Below the pieces are notes generated by a model. It worked only from the letters and a program-made list of their open reading frames with translations. It was not told where the DNA came from and searched no databases. 64,000 nucleotides of DNA from JARRKC01 sp963723965 (lineage in GTDB: Bacteria; Acidobacteriota; UBA6911; RPQK01; JAPXNP01), in assembly GCA_963723965.1 (NCBI GenBank), contig CAVRSV010000014.1, forward strand, positions 186,001 through 250,000, read 5' to 3'. This document shows, piece by piece, positions 16,657 to 25,353 of this stretch. A program made the position numbers and the translations under genes. Each line of letters starts with the position of its first letter. Within the stretch, counting starts at the first letter, position 1.

Positions 16657-19600
16657 ATGCATTTTCGGCAACTGCGGCGGTGTCCGGGCTTCGCGGTATC
16701 GGTGGTGTTGGGATGGCTGGTTTTGGCGGCGCCCTGCCTTGCCGGTTCGACGCTGATCTTTCCCCGTTTGTCCTACGAAACGGGAACCTACACCGGAATC
16801 GCCATCGCCAACCCCACTGCGGTCGCGGCCCAGATCACGCTGACGGCCTATGGGGCGGACGGGACCCTGCTTTCGGGCAGCGGCGTGGCCAATCCCGTGC
16901 AGATCACGATCGAACCCCATCGGCAGTTTGCCCGGACGTCATACGAGCTGTTCGGCGCCGGCCTCGCTCGCTCCACGGTTGCCTGGTTCAAGGCGGAAAG
17001 TCCCGTGGAAGGACTGACCGGCTTCTTCCTGTTTCTCAACGGCTCCATCACTTTCTTTGACGGAGCCGACCTCCCCGAACAATCGCGAGATCTGGTGTTC
17101 AACCTCGTCCGCCTCGGCGACGGGTGGAGCACCGAACTCAATCTCGTCAACCCGGGAACCGCGGGCACGACGGTCGAGTTGACCCTGCGCGGGGGCGCCA
17201 CAGCGCTCAGCCGCAGCCTGACGCTGTCGGCGAAAGGTGCTGCTCGAGTGGACGTGGCCACGCTCTTCGAACAGGATGATCCGCCGCCAAACGGCAGCAT
17301 TGTTGCGTCGGCCGGGGCGCCGTTGGTCGGATTCGAGTTGGTGCGGGGACCCGGCGATCTGCTGGGACTCAACGCGCGTCCGCTGTCGGAAACGCTGAAT
17401 ACGCTCTTCTTTCCCCAATTCGCGGTCCTCGGAGAGCCCGCGTATGAGAGTGAATTGGCGGTGGTCAACTACGGGGAGGAAAACGCTATCCTGACCATCA
17501 GTGCCTATCAGCCGGAGGGTCTGCTCTTCGGCAGCGCCGATGTCCGGAACAACCCCGTGACCCGGGTGCTCGGGAGAGGAGCGGTCCTTTGCGAGGACGC
17601 CGCCCAGCTGTTCGGCTTCAAGGGGGCCGGGCTGAGGACCGGCTGGATCAAGGTGCAGGCCACGTCGCCATCCATCAATGGCAGCCTCAGCTATTTCATT
17701 CCGGCATGGCAGTCGGCGGCCGCCGTCGCGAGCGAACCGCGGGGCCGAACACACGCCCTCTTCTCGCATCTGGCCACGACCTACGGCTACTTTACAGGTG
17801 TGGCCGTGCTCAACGGGGGCAGTCAGGCCGCCAATATTCGCCTCGTTGCCCTGGACAAGGAGGGAGCTCGCATCGGTACCTATACCGGCGTTCTGAGGCC
17901 GGGAGAGCAGCTGAGCCGCCTGATTACGGAGCTGGTTCCAGGATCGGAGGGGCGCGATGGCGGGATGATCTGGGCGACCAGCGACGTGCCCGTCTACATG
18001 ACCGGACTGTTCGTCAACACCGAGCATGGTGTGCTCACCAACGTTCCCCCGCAGCCCGTTCCGGAGAGCTTTCTTCCGGATGCTGGACAACCCCGACTCT
18101 TGGTGTCTCCGCGGCTGGCGGTGACCACTCCCGGACAGTTCCTGACCTTCCATGCCGAAGGGGCCGGCGGGCCGGTGAACTGGAACGTCAGCGGCGGGCC
18201 GGCCGGGGGAACCGTCAGTTCCCTGGGCATCTACCACTCCCCCGTGGAGGTCCCGGCGGCTCTGCCCGTCACGGTTTCCGCCTCGTCGGACACGCTCGTT
18301 GCCGCGGCATCGGTCGATATCCTGCACAAACAACAGCTGGTCGGCGGACTGGGCGTGATCCAGTCGGTGGCCTATCTGTCGGGTCTCCGTCAGCTCTACG
18401 CCGCGGAGCTTCTCGCGGCGGGTGGTCTCCGTGTGGCGGCCGCCGCCGGCTCCAGCCGGATCCTGGACGTTACCGGGCAAGCCCCTGCACCGGTCAAGAC
18501 CTTCGAGGGTGAGGAGATCGCAAAGATGATTCCCCTCCTGGGTGCCGACTCGAGGGAGTATCTCCTTTTGGCGGGCAAGACGGGCGGGCGGATCATCCGG
18601 CTCGATCCGGCCAGCGGACAGTCCGTGGATGTGGCAACGGGACTCAATGCACCCTCCGCCCTGGTCATCGATCCGGTGACGGGAGATCTTCTGGTGGCCG
18701 AGGCCGACCGGGTGAGATCGATTCCCAGGGCCCAGCTCGAGAGCGGTCTGGGAGCGCGCCGGAGCACCGCAGACGGGGGGACGGGACCTGGCCTGGCGGT
18801 CGATTTGGACACGGGTGGAGACGGCATTGCGGTCGATCCGTGCACGGGCAGGATCTACGTTTCCAGCGCCAGCCAGGGGGCCATCCTCTCCTTCGACAGG
18901 GTCACGGCCGAGTGGGAGTTCGCCGCCACCGGACTCAACAGTCCCGGATCATTGCTGGTGGTCTATCGCGAGGGATTCAGTTGCCCGGAGGCCTTCCATC
19001 TTCTGGTCGCCGAGCGGGGACTCAACCGGGTGCTCCTGGTGACACCCTCGGATGGCGGGGTCCGGCCCTGGGTCAGTGCCCCCGGTATCACCGACCTGGC
19101 TTTTCTGCCGAAGGACAGTCCTTTCTACTCCGGAGCGGGCGTCTTGACAGCCGAAGCCCCGGCCGCGGGCGGGGGACAGATCGCGCTGACCGAGATCCCC
19201 GGCCTCTATTCGGACATCCTCATCAACCCTCCGGTGCTCACGCTGGAATCGGCAAGCTGGAGCACGACCACACCCTTGCCCGTCGCCCGGCTCCTGGCCG
19301 CTGCCGCGGCTCCCGGCAACGGTTATCTCTACAGCATCGGCGGATACCCGGAGAGCACAGCCTGCTCCATTGGCCGCGGCGATGGCCGGGTTTTCCTGGC
19401 ACGACAGAATGCGGACGGCACCCTCGGTCCATGGCAGGAGACGGAAGGCGGCGGCGCGAATTTCGTCCGCGTCGCATCCGGTGTCGCGACCGATAGCGGA
19501 TACATCTATGTCGCCGGCGGCGCCGTCAACGCTCCCTCCTGGGACGGCTACATCTGGTTTGCCAAACCGGGGCCGGAGGGTCAGATCTCCGCCTGGTCGA

Positions 19601-20205
19601 GATCCGCACCTCTGCCCGGAAGCCCCAATTGGTTGGGCTCGTGGCCGATCGTCGCGGCCTACGAGGGCTATCTCTATGTGGGAGGCGGCCGCAACGCCTT
19701 CACGCCGAGGTACACGGACCGGCTCTACTATGCCAGACTGAATGCCAACGGATCACCGGGGCCCTGGACCCAGGTCGCCCTGCCGTCACCCAGTTTCCAG
19801 GGACAGTTGAACTTCTATGCAGGCAGAGCCTATCTGGTTCTCGGGACCGACAACTGTGACGGCTGCATTTCGGATCGGGTGTTCACGGCCGTGGTGGAGC
19901 CTCAGGGGGGGCTGGGCCCCTGGCAGGAAGCCAGATCACTTCCCGAGCCGGCGCGACAGGCCTCGGCCCAGGTGGTCGATGGTCATCTGGTCGTATTGCC
20001 GGGTGGAACGGCCGTCTACGAGAGTGCCATCCTCCCGGACGGCTCGCTGGGTCCCTGGAACTCGATGGAATTGCTGCCGGAAAGCGCGCTCCCCTGGGCT
20101 CAGGGGGTCTATGCGGACGGCTACTACTATCTCGTCGGCGATCAGAACTGCGGCGCTACGGACGCGCGTCTCAGAAAGGTCTACTTCGGACGGATCCGAT
20201 TTTGA
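16657..20205 (+). CDS. Giant secreted protein: beta modules, Ig-like domain, two beta-propellers
   Basis: The 1182-residue exported protein has a Sec signal (about residues 1-28, ending APCLA). Four modules of roughly 110 residues follow, each with a pattern like TYTGIAIANP-x-A-x-I-x-L-x-AY-x-x-G. A short Ig-like segment comes next (from RLLVSPRLAVTTPGQ), then an NHL/SMP-30-like propeller (about 580-840), then a Kelch/galactose-oxidase-type propeller (about 860-1182) with repeated GYLYSIGG and GYIYVAGG strands. No catalytic residues are recognised, so adhesion or carbohydrate binding at the surface is a guess. The ATG at 16657 is chosen for the AGGGGGAA Shine-Dalgarno. Its modules resemble the protein at 45883-46680. 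Confidence 0.75.
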   Translation: MHFRQLRRCPGFAVSVVLGWLVLAAPCLAGSTLIFPRLSYETGTYTGIAIANPTAVAAQITLTAYGADGTLLSGSGVANPVQITIEPHRQFARTSYELFGAGLARSTVAWFKAESPVEGLTGFFLFLNGSITFFDGADLPEQSRDLVFNLVRLGDGWSTELNLVNPGTAGTTVELTLRGGATALSRSLTLSAKGAARVDVATLFEQDDPPPNGSIVASAGAPLVGFELVRGPGDLLGLNARPLSETLNTLFFPQFAVLGEPAYESELAVVNYGEENAILTISAYQPEGLLFGSADVRNNPVTRVLGRGAVLCEDAAQLFGFKGAGLRTGWIKVQATSPSINGSLSYFIPAWQSAAAVASEPRGRTHALFSHLATTYGYFTGVAVLNGGSQAANIRLVALDKEGARIGTYTGVLRPGEQLSRLITELVPGSEGRDGGMIWATSDVPVYMTGLFVNTEHGVLTNVPPQPVPESFLPDAGQPRLLVSPRLAVTTPGQFLTFHAEGAGGPVNWNVSGGPAGGTVSSLGIYHSPVEVPAALPVTVSASSDTLVAAASVDILHKQQLVGGLGVIQSVAYLSGLRQLYAAELLAAGGLRVAAAAGSSRILDVTGQAPAPVKTFEGEEIAKMIPLLGADSREYLLLAGKTGGRIIRLDPASGQSVDVATGLNAPSALVIDPVTGDLLVAEADRVRSIPRAQLESGLGARRSTADGGTGPGLAVDLDTGGDGIAVDPCTGRIYVSSASQGAILSFDRVTAEWEFAATGLNSPGSLLVVYREGFSCPEAFHLLVAERGLNRVLLVTPSDGGVRPWVSAPGITDLAFLPKDSPFYSGAGVLTAEAPAAGGGQIALTEIPGLYSDILINPPVLTLESASWSTTTPLPVARLLAAAAAPGNGYLYSIGGYPESTACSIGRGDGRVFLARQNADGTLGPWQETEGGGANFVRVASGVATDSGYIYVAGGAVNAPSWDGYIWFAKPGPEGQISAWSRSAPLPGSPNWLGSWPIVAAYEGYLYVGGGRNAFTPRYTDRLYYARLNANGSPGPWTQVALPSPSFQGQLNFYAGRAYLVLGTDNCDGCISDRVFTAVVEPQGGLGPWQEARSLPEPARQASAQVVDGHLVVLPGGTAVYESAILPDGSLGPWNSMELLPESALPWAQGVYADGYYYLVGDQNCGATDARLRKVYFGRIRF

Positions 20206-20513
20206 CGCGAACGCCTCCCACGCTCACACACCGTCTTGGACCGAATCTGAGTCCGAGCGGACGGCCTGCGGAAACGTTCGATCCCGTGGGAACTGGAGCA
20301 AGACTCAAGCCCGCATTTCCCCACGACTTCGTCGGAGGGCAAAGAGGCTGGCGGCTGCGGCATCGCCGATCGACCGGTTCCGCGACGTCGGGCCAAAGAT
20401 ACGTGAGAATTTCCCGGTCGCGCGCCGTTCAGCTACCCGTCTCGTCACGGCCTCGCAGCGCACTCGGACGAGAAACGCGGGCTGGTCTCCATCTTGAAGG
20501 AGGTCCTGCGACC
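20206..20513. other. Gap between convergent genes
   Basis: About 300 bases lie between the stops of the secreted protein gene and blaI. I see no gene, no RNA and no strong hairpin with a T-tract. Confidence 0.5.
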
Positions 20514-20906
20514 CTATTTCTTCTTCTTGGCTTCCTTGGCCTCGGACATGTCGCGCTCCAGCAATTCGGCGACCTGTTTCTTCTCAACGGGCGTCAGGTA
20601 CTCTTCGCTGACAAGGGCCTGCACCAATGGTCCGGCCGCTCCCGCAAAGGCCTTCTCGATCAGAGACTTGAGAGCGGAGCGCTGGGCCTGCTCCCGGGTG
20701 ATCAAAGCTGTGTACAGGCGGGTGTTCGCCCGGAGACGAGACCGAAGGGCCTTCTTCTGCGCCAGCCGTACCATGATCGTCTGTACTGTCTGGTAAGCCC
20801 AGCTGGTCTGAGGTTCCACAACTTCGAGGACGTCGCGAACACTGCTCTCCACAGGACGATCCCACACCGCATTCATCACAATCCATTCTGCATCAGACAA
20901 TCGCAT
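20514..20906 (-). CDS. BlaI/MecI/CopY-family winged-helix repressor, orphan
   Basis: The 130-residue regulator begins MRLSDAEWIVMNAVW, the signature N terminus of BlaI/MecI repressors, followed by the winged helix with SWAYQTVQTIMVRLAQKKAL as recognition region. The C-terminal half is a dimerisation helix set, ending in a poly-Lys tail. BlaI partners are usually BlaR1-type M56 sensor proteases; none lies here, as the neighbour downstream is convergent. The ATG at 20906 is chosen because AAGGAG precedes it by seven bases; an upstream in-frame extension is not family-like. The promoter at 21166-21194 overlaps a dyad that may be its own operator. Confidence 0.88.
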   Translation of the reverse strand: MRLSDAEWIVMNAVWDRPVESSVRDVLEVVEPQTSWAYQTVQTIMVRLAQKKALRSRLRANTRLYTALITREQAQRSALKSLIEKAFAGAAGPLVQALVSEEYLTPVEKKQVAELLERDMSEAKEAKKKK

Positions 20907-21312
20907 CTCCGAACTCCTTACTTTGGCCCATTCCTCGTTTGCCCGAGATCGCACACAACCAGATCGAAAGATCGGTCGAAAGCGATCCAGGAGCCCCAAC
21001 ACACAACTGTAAGCGGGTGAACGGGTAATGATTGCCGCTGGCACTGGCAATCCATAAGAGGCCGGTTACCTCCCATCCGTGTCTGCGTTCACTGGATGGC
21101 CCTGAACGGACTGCGCATGCCAAGCTCCCCCCACCTGCTCACGGCAGAACACATTTACTACGAATCGTGTAGTGGGCGCAAGACCCCTTCGCAACTTTCT
21201 TAAATCGACAGCTGAAAATTGTAGTGACCACCCCTGAACAGAAATGGACAAGGGCCCCTTTCAGGCTCCTCCAAGGAAATCGTCTTCGGCCGGGAGAAGC
21301 CTGTCCGCCTTC
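20907..21312. other. Upstream region of blaI
   Basis: The region is about 400 bases without a gene. It holds the promoter/operator cluster at 21157-21226 and a long (about 250-base) leader to the blaI ATG in which I see no reading frame of note. Confidence 0.5.
21157..21194 (-). promoter_or_regulatory. blaI promoter with overlapping dyad operator
   Basis: The minus strand carries TTGCGA (21189-21194), a 17-base spacer, and TACACG (21166-21171). The -10 is inside the inverted repeat ACTAC-N7-GTAGT (21157-21173). A second TGTAGTG half-site lies at 21220-21226. BlaI/MecI repressors bind TACA/TGTA-type dyads, so autoregulation is plausible. Confidence 0.5.
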
Positions 21313-22647
21313 TCAATCGAGTCGATCGAGGAACCGGACGACTTCGGTATGTTCCTTCTGATCGGCGAGGGCACGGGCGGTCCACCCTTCTTTGGTGGCT
21401 GCTTCCGGGTCGGCTCCGCCATCCAGCAGTGCCTTGACGGTGTCCATCTGCCCTTCCCAGGCGGCGTACATCAGCGGAGTCAGCCCCTGCGGATCGGTGA
21501 CGTCGGTCCGGGCGCCCAGGCCGATGAGCAACCTGACCGTTTCGGCGTGCCCCGCGCCCGCCGCCGTCGCCAGAATGGGGACACCTTCCTTGTCCTTCAG
21601 GTTGGGGTTGGAACCAGCCTCGAGGAGGACGCGGGCGGCCTCGGTTTGACCCTTCGAAACGGCCCAGGAAAGGGCGGTCCAGCCATCCCGATCCTTGGCC
21701 TCCAGACGGGCGCCGTGCGCCAGGAGCAGCTTGACGGCGTCCGGGTGCCCGCCCAGGGCGGCCCACATCAGGGCCGTCCGTCCGTCGTTGGTCCAGACGT
21801 TCAGTTCCGCCTTACGGGAGAGCAGGAGGTCGATCATTTCTGTGCGGCCGTTCGAGGCGGCCAGCATGAGAGCCGTGCGGCTCTCATTGTCCTGGTTCCT
21901 CGGATCCGCCCCTCCGTCGAGGAGCGCCTCCGCTGCCGCGGCATGGCCCTCCGAAGCCGCCTGCATGAGGGGGGTCCGGCCATTGTTGTCGCGGGCGTCG
22001 GCCTCGGACCCGGCCTCGAGCAGGAGACGGACGGTGTTTCCGTCACCCGCCAGAGCCGCCCACATCAGCGCCGTCCAGCGCGCAGAATCAACGGCGGACA
22101 CGTTCGGTTTCGCTCGGAGCAGGGCTTCAACGGTCTCCGCGTGGCCGTTCATCGCGGCCAGGATCAGCGGCGTCCGCCCGGACTGGTCCACCTCTTCCAC
22201 GCCCACTCCCCGATCCAGCAGCGTCTTGACCGCTTCCGTGCCGCCCCCTTCGGCGGCTCTCAGTAGCGCGGTCCGGCCGGTGCTGTCCCGATCCTGCAGG
22301 TTCGCTCCCCGGTCCAACAGGAGTGCGACGATATCCGCCTTCCCCAAACCCGCGGCGATCAGCAACGGTGTGGCGCCTTCACGATCCTGAACTTTCAGGT
22401 CGGCTCCGGCGTCGAGCAGGGACTGAACGAGATCCCGGCTGCCCGACTCGATGCCCAGCATGAGGAGCGTTCGCCCCCGCCCCACCGCCAAATTGGGATC
22501 TCCACCATCCTCGAGCAGCGATGCCACTGCGGCGGCGTCACCCGCCTCGGTCCTGGAACGGAGTTCCTTATTGACATCGGTGCAGGAGAAGAGAAGGGCA
22601 CAGCCGGTCAGCACGGACACGAGTCCGAAGCGTCGGAGCGTACTCAA
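21313..22647 (-). CDS. Ankyrin-repeat lipoprotein, 13 repeats
   Basis: The 444-residue protein has a lipoprotein-type leader with candidate lipobox Cys16 (LTGC) or Cys22 (LFSC). The rest is an uninterrupted solenoid of about 13 ankyrin repeats, each exactly 33 residues and built around GRTALMWAALGGH-like helices with DRGAN-type turns. It has no other domain, so it is a protein-binding scaffold in the envelope. A TTG start at 22647 is supported by AAAGGAGG seven bases upstream. It is the last gene of a minus-strand run, but a strong hairpin separates it from the GH2 gene. Confidence 0.88.
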   Translation of the reverse strand: MSTLRRFGLVSVLTGCALLFSCTDVNKELRSRTEAGDAAAVASLLEDGGDPNLAVGRGRTLLMLGIESGSRDLVQSLLDAGADLKVQDREGATPLLIAAGLGKADIVALLLDRGANLQDRDSTGRTALLRAAEGGGTEAVKTLLDRGVGVEEVDQSGRTPLILAAMNGHAETVEALLRAKPNVSAVDSARWTALMWAALAGDGNTVRLLLEAGSEADARDNNGRTPLMQAASEGHAAAAEALLDGGADPRNQDNESRTALMLAASNGRTEMIDLLLSRKAELNVWTNDGRTALMWAALGGHPDAVKLLLAHGARLEAKDRDGWTALSWAVSKGQTEAARVLLEAGSNPNLKDKEGVPILATAAGAGHAETVRLLIGLGARTDVTDPQGLTPLMYAAWEGQMDTVKALLDGGADPEAATKEGWTARALADQKEHTEVVRFLDRLD

Positions 22648-22704
22648 GGCAGCACCTCCTTTGCAGACAGGGTCCCGCGGAGAGACCCCAGGATTACTCG
22701 TTCC

Positions 22705-22727
22705 GGGAACCCCGCTGGCGGGTTCCC
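22705..22727 (-). terminator. Hairpin downstream of the GH2 gene
   Basis: This is a perfect 8-bp stem, GGGAACCC (22705-22712) with GGGTTCCC (22720-22727), around a 7-base loop, extendable by CCGG at the foot. It lies between the GH2 stop and the ankyrin start on the same strand. No T-tract follows. Confidence 0.45.
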
Positions 22728-22750
22728 CGGCCTTGATTATCGTCTCGGGG

Positions 22751-22763
22751 GGACAGACTGTCC
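22751..22763. promoter_or_regulatory. Palindrome GGACAG-A-CTGTCC
   Basis: A perfect 6-bp inverted repeat around one base lies upstream of the ankyrin gene. Its size and symmetry fit a dimeric repressor site, but no regulator can be named. Confidence 0.3.
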
Positions 22764-22878
22764 ACCGACAAATCCGCGAGGGCCGGGATCCCGGGCGGCG
22801 GTGGTCCCACCGTGCAGTCGTTTCTGCGCCGTTTCATCCATCGCTGACTGCAGTTCGCAGCACTCCGGTCGGCCGAAA

Positions 22879-25311
22879 TCAGAAGGACTCGAGACTCAGT
22901 TCGGCGGTCGGCAGGCCCTCCGCGGTGGCCTTGAGCCGGATCGGCCCCGCAGCGGGTGTCGACTGGATTACGACCAGACACTGGCCGTGAAACGCCTTGC
23001 GCTCGCTGGCCTGGAACGATTCGTGACTGACCTGGCTGCCGTTGTCGACACCGATGATGCGACCGTTCCCCTCGACCTCGAAGTGGACGAGATTGTCGGC
23101 CCGAGGAACCAGGGTCCCCTGGTCATCCACGACCTCCACCGTCACGAACGACAGATCGCGTCCGTCCGACCGGATGCGATCGCGATCGGCTTTCAACTGC
23201 AGTCCTGCGGCAAGTCCGGCGGTCCGGATCTCCTGGACCAGGGTGTCCTCACCATCGATGCGACCGATCGCCTTCAAGGTTCCCGGCACGTACTCGAGTC
23301 GCCACATCAGATGGAGATCCTCGGGTCCCTTCTTGCGGACTCCCTGCGACTGGCCGTTGAGGTACAACTCGACCTCGTCGCAGTTGGTGTAGGCCCACAC
23401 ATCGACGGTATCGCCGTCTTTCCAGTTCCAGTGCGGAAAGACGTGCAGGACGGGTGCGTCGGTCCACTCGCTCTGGTAGAGGTAGTAGGAATCCTTGGGA
23501 AACCCTGCCAGATCCACAATCCCAAAGTAAGAGCTGCGCGCGGGCCATGAATAGGGCGTCGGCTCACCCAGGTAGTCGAAACCCGTCCAGATGAACTGGC
23601 CGGAGAGGAAGGGATAGCGCTTGATCATGCTCCAGGTCGCCTCGTGCGTCGAGCCCCAGCCGACGCGGCAGTTGTCGTAGGAAGAGCAGGAGAAATCGGG
23701 GTTCCCCTTGACCGGTTTGTCCCATTGGGCCGGCCAGACACGGATCTCGTCGGACGGCATGTCGTAGCTCCCGCGGGTCGCCAGAGCGGAGCAGGTCTCC
23801 GTGCCGATGAACTTCTGGTCCGGAAAGTCCTCGAGGAACTTGGGGAATTCAGCGTGGTGGTAGTTGAAGCCGATCAGATCGAGGGCGCCGGAGCGGACCA
23901 GCGGATTCTCCGGCTGTGGATTGTTCAGGGCCGCCGTCACGGGTCGCGTCGCGTCCAGCCCGCGGACGATTCCAGCGAGTTCCTGGGCGATCGGGATGCC
24001 CGATTCGTCCCATTGCTCCCGCACCTCGTTGCCGATGCTCCAGATCATGACACTGGGGTGGTTTCGGTCACGGCGGACGAGGTCCTCGAGGTCGCGTTTG
24101 TGCCATTCGTCCCAGTCGAGGTGATAGTCGTATCGCGTCTTCCCCTGTTTCCACATGTCGAAGGCCTCATCCATGACGATGAAGCCCATTCGGTCGCAGA
24201 GATCAAGCAACTCGGGAGCGGGAGGATTGTGCGATGTCCGAATCGCATTGACGCCCATGCCCTGGAGAATCTCCAGCTGGCGTTCCAGGGCGCGTGTGTG
24301 AATCGCCGCGCCCAGGCATCCCAGGTCGTGGTGGTCGCAGACACCGTTGATCTTGAGGTGCCGGCCGTTGAGAAAGAAGCCCCGGTCTCTATCGAAGGAG
24401 AAATCGCGGATCCCGAAGGGTGTCTCGTATTCATCGCAGAGCCGCGACCCGCAGTCCACGCGCGAGACTGCCCGGTACAGGTCGGGCTGCTCGATCGACC
24501 AAAGCGCTGGATGGACGACCCGGAGTTCCTGGGAGATCTCCCCGACCTCGCCGGCGGCCAGGGTCCGCGGCTCGGCGATCCGGCCGACTTCGTTGCCGGC
24601 CGGATCGTAGAGGATCGTACTCAGCTCGATCTCCTGTGAATCGGCTGAGGCGTTCTTGACCGAAGTGACCACCGACACGGTCGCAGAGTCGACCTCGATC
24701 TTGGGCGTGCTCACGAAGGTTCCCCAATGATCGACGTGCACCGGATCGGTCACCACGAGCCAGACGTTGCGGTAGATTCCCGATCCTGAGTACCAGCGTG
24801 AATTGGGCTGTTCCGAATTGTCTACCTTGACGGCCAGGAGATTGGGCGTACCGTCAAACTTCAGGTGCGGAGTCAGCTCATAGCGGAACGAGCTGTATCC
24901 GTACGGACGCTTGCCCAGGTAGCTTCCGTTGATCCAGACCTCGCTGTTGCGATAGACCCCGTCGAAGTCGATGAACACCAGGCGGCCCGCATCACCGTCT
25001 GGCAGGGTGAAGCTCTTGCGGTACCATCCCGTCCCTCCCGGCAGGGCGCCGCCGCCGGGCGTGGCGGGATTGTCCTCGCTGAACTCGCCTTCGATGCTCC
25101 AGTCGTGGGGCAGCGTGAGTGATCTCCATCCGGAATCGTCGAAACCCGGAGCCTGGGCATCGGCCACGTCTCCGAGGTGGAACTTCCAGTCTGCTCCGAA
25201 GTTGCTTCTCTGACGGGGGCCTTCGGCCGGGGAGCGGTCAGCCTGCGAGCAGGAAACGCCTGCCGAAACCGCGATGACTGTGACCCACCAGAACAGCGTC
25301 TTGACTCTCAT
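22879..25311 (-). CDS. Glycoside hydrolase family 2 beta-galactosidase-like enzyme
   Basis: The 810-residue exported enzyme has a leader with possible lipobox VSC (Cys21). The jelly-roll N-terminal domain (WRSLTLPHDWSIEGEF) is followed by an Ig-like domain and a TIM barrel with acid/base Glu in IWSIGNEVRE and nucleophile Glu in FIGTETCSA. C-terminal DUF4982-like and Ig-like domains follow, as in LacZ-like enzymes from plant-polysaccharide degraders. The likely reaction is release of beta-linked galactose or similar residues from oligosaccharides in the periplasm. A GGAGGAG Shine-Dalgarno precedes the ATG. It sits 42 bases behind the GH94 gene, so probably one transcript. Confidence 0.9.
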   Translation of the reverse strand: MRVKTLFWWVTVIAVSAGVSCSQADRSPAEGPRQRSNFGADWKFHLGDVADAQAPGFDDSGWRSLTLPHDWSIEGEFSEDNPATPGGGALPGGTGWYRKSFTLPDGDAGRLVFIDFDGVYRNSEVWINGSYLGKRPYGYSSFRYELTPHLKFDGTPNLLAVKVDNSEQPNSRWYSGSGIYRNVWLVVTDPVHVDHWGTFVSTPKIEVDSATVSVVTSVKNASADSQEIELSTILYDPAGNEVGRIAEPRTLAAGEVGEISQELRVVHPALWSIEQPDLYRAVSRVDCGSRLCDEYETPFGIRDFSFDRDRGFFLNGRHLKINGVCDHHDLGCLGAAIHTRALERQLEILQGMGVNAIRTSHNPPAPELLDLCDRMGFIVMDEAFDMWKQGKTRYDYHLDWDEWHKRDLEDLVRRDRNHPSVMIWSIGNEVREQWDESGIPIAQELAGIVRGLDATRPVTAALNNPQPENPLVRSGALDLIGFNYHHAEFPKFLEDFPDQKFIGTETCSALATRGSYDMPSDEIRVWPAQWDKPVKGNPDFSCSSYDNCRVGWGSTHEATWSMIKRYPFLSGQFIWTGFDYLGEPTPYSWPARSSYFGIVDLAGFPKDSYYLYQSEWTDAPVLHVFPHWNWKDGDTVDVWAYTNCDEVELYLNGQSQGVRKKGPEDLHLMWRLEYVPGTLKAIGRIDGEDTLVQEIRTAGLAAGLQLKADRDRIRSDGRDLSFVTVEVVDDQGTLVPRADNLVHFEVEGNGRIIGVDNGSQVSHESFQASERKAFHGQCLVVIQSTPAAGPIRLKATAEGLPTAELSLESF

Positions 25312-25353
25312 GGCGATAACTCCTCCTTCCCCGTCGCCGGGCCCGGGTCGCCG

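Noticed and set aside
20206..20513. Small gene or tRNA between the secreted protein and blaI
   Set aside because: Available frames are shadows with no Shine-Dalgarno or composition support, and no cloverleaf could be drawn.
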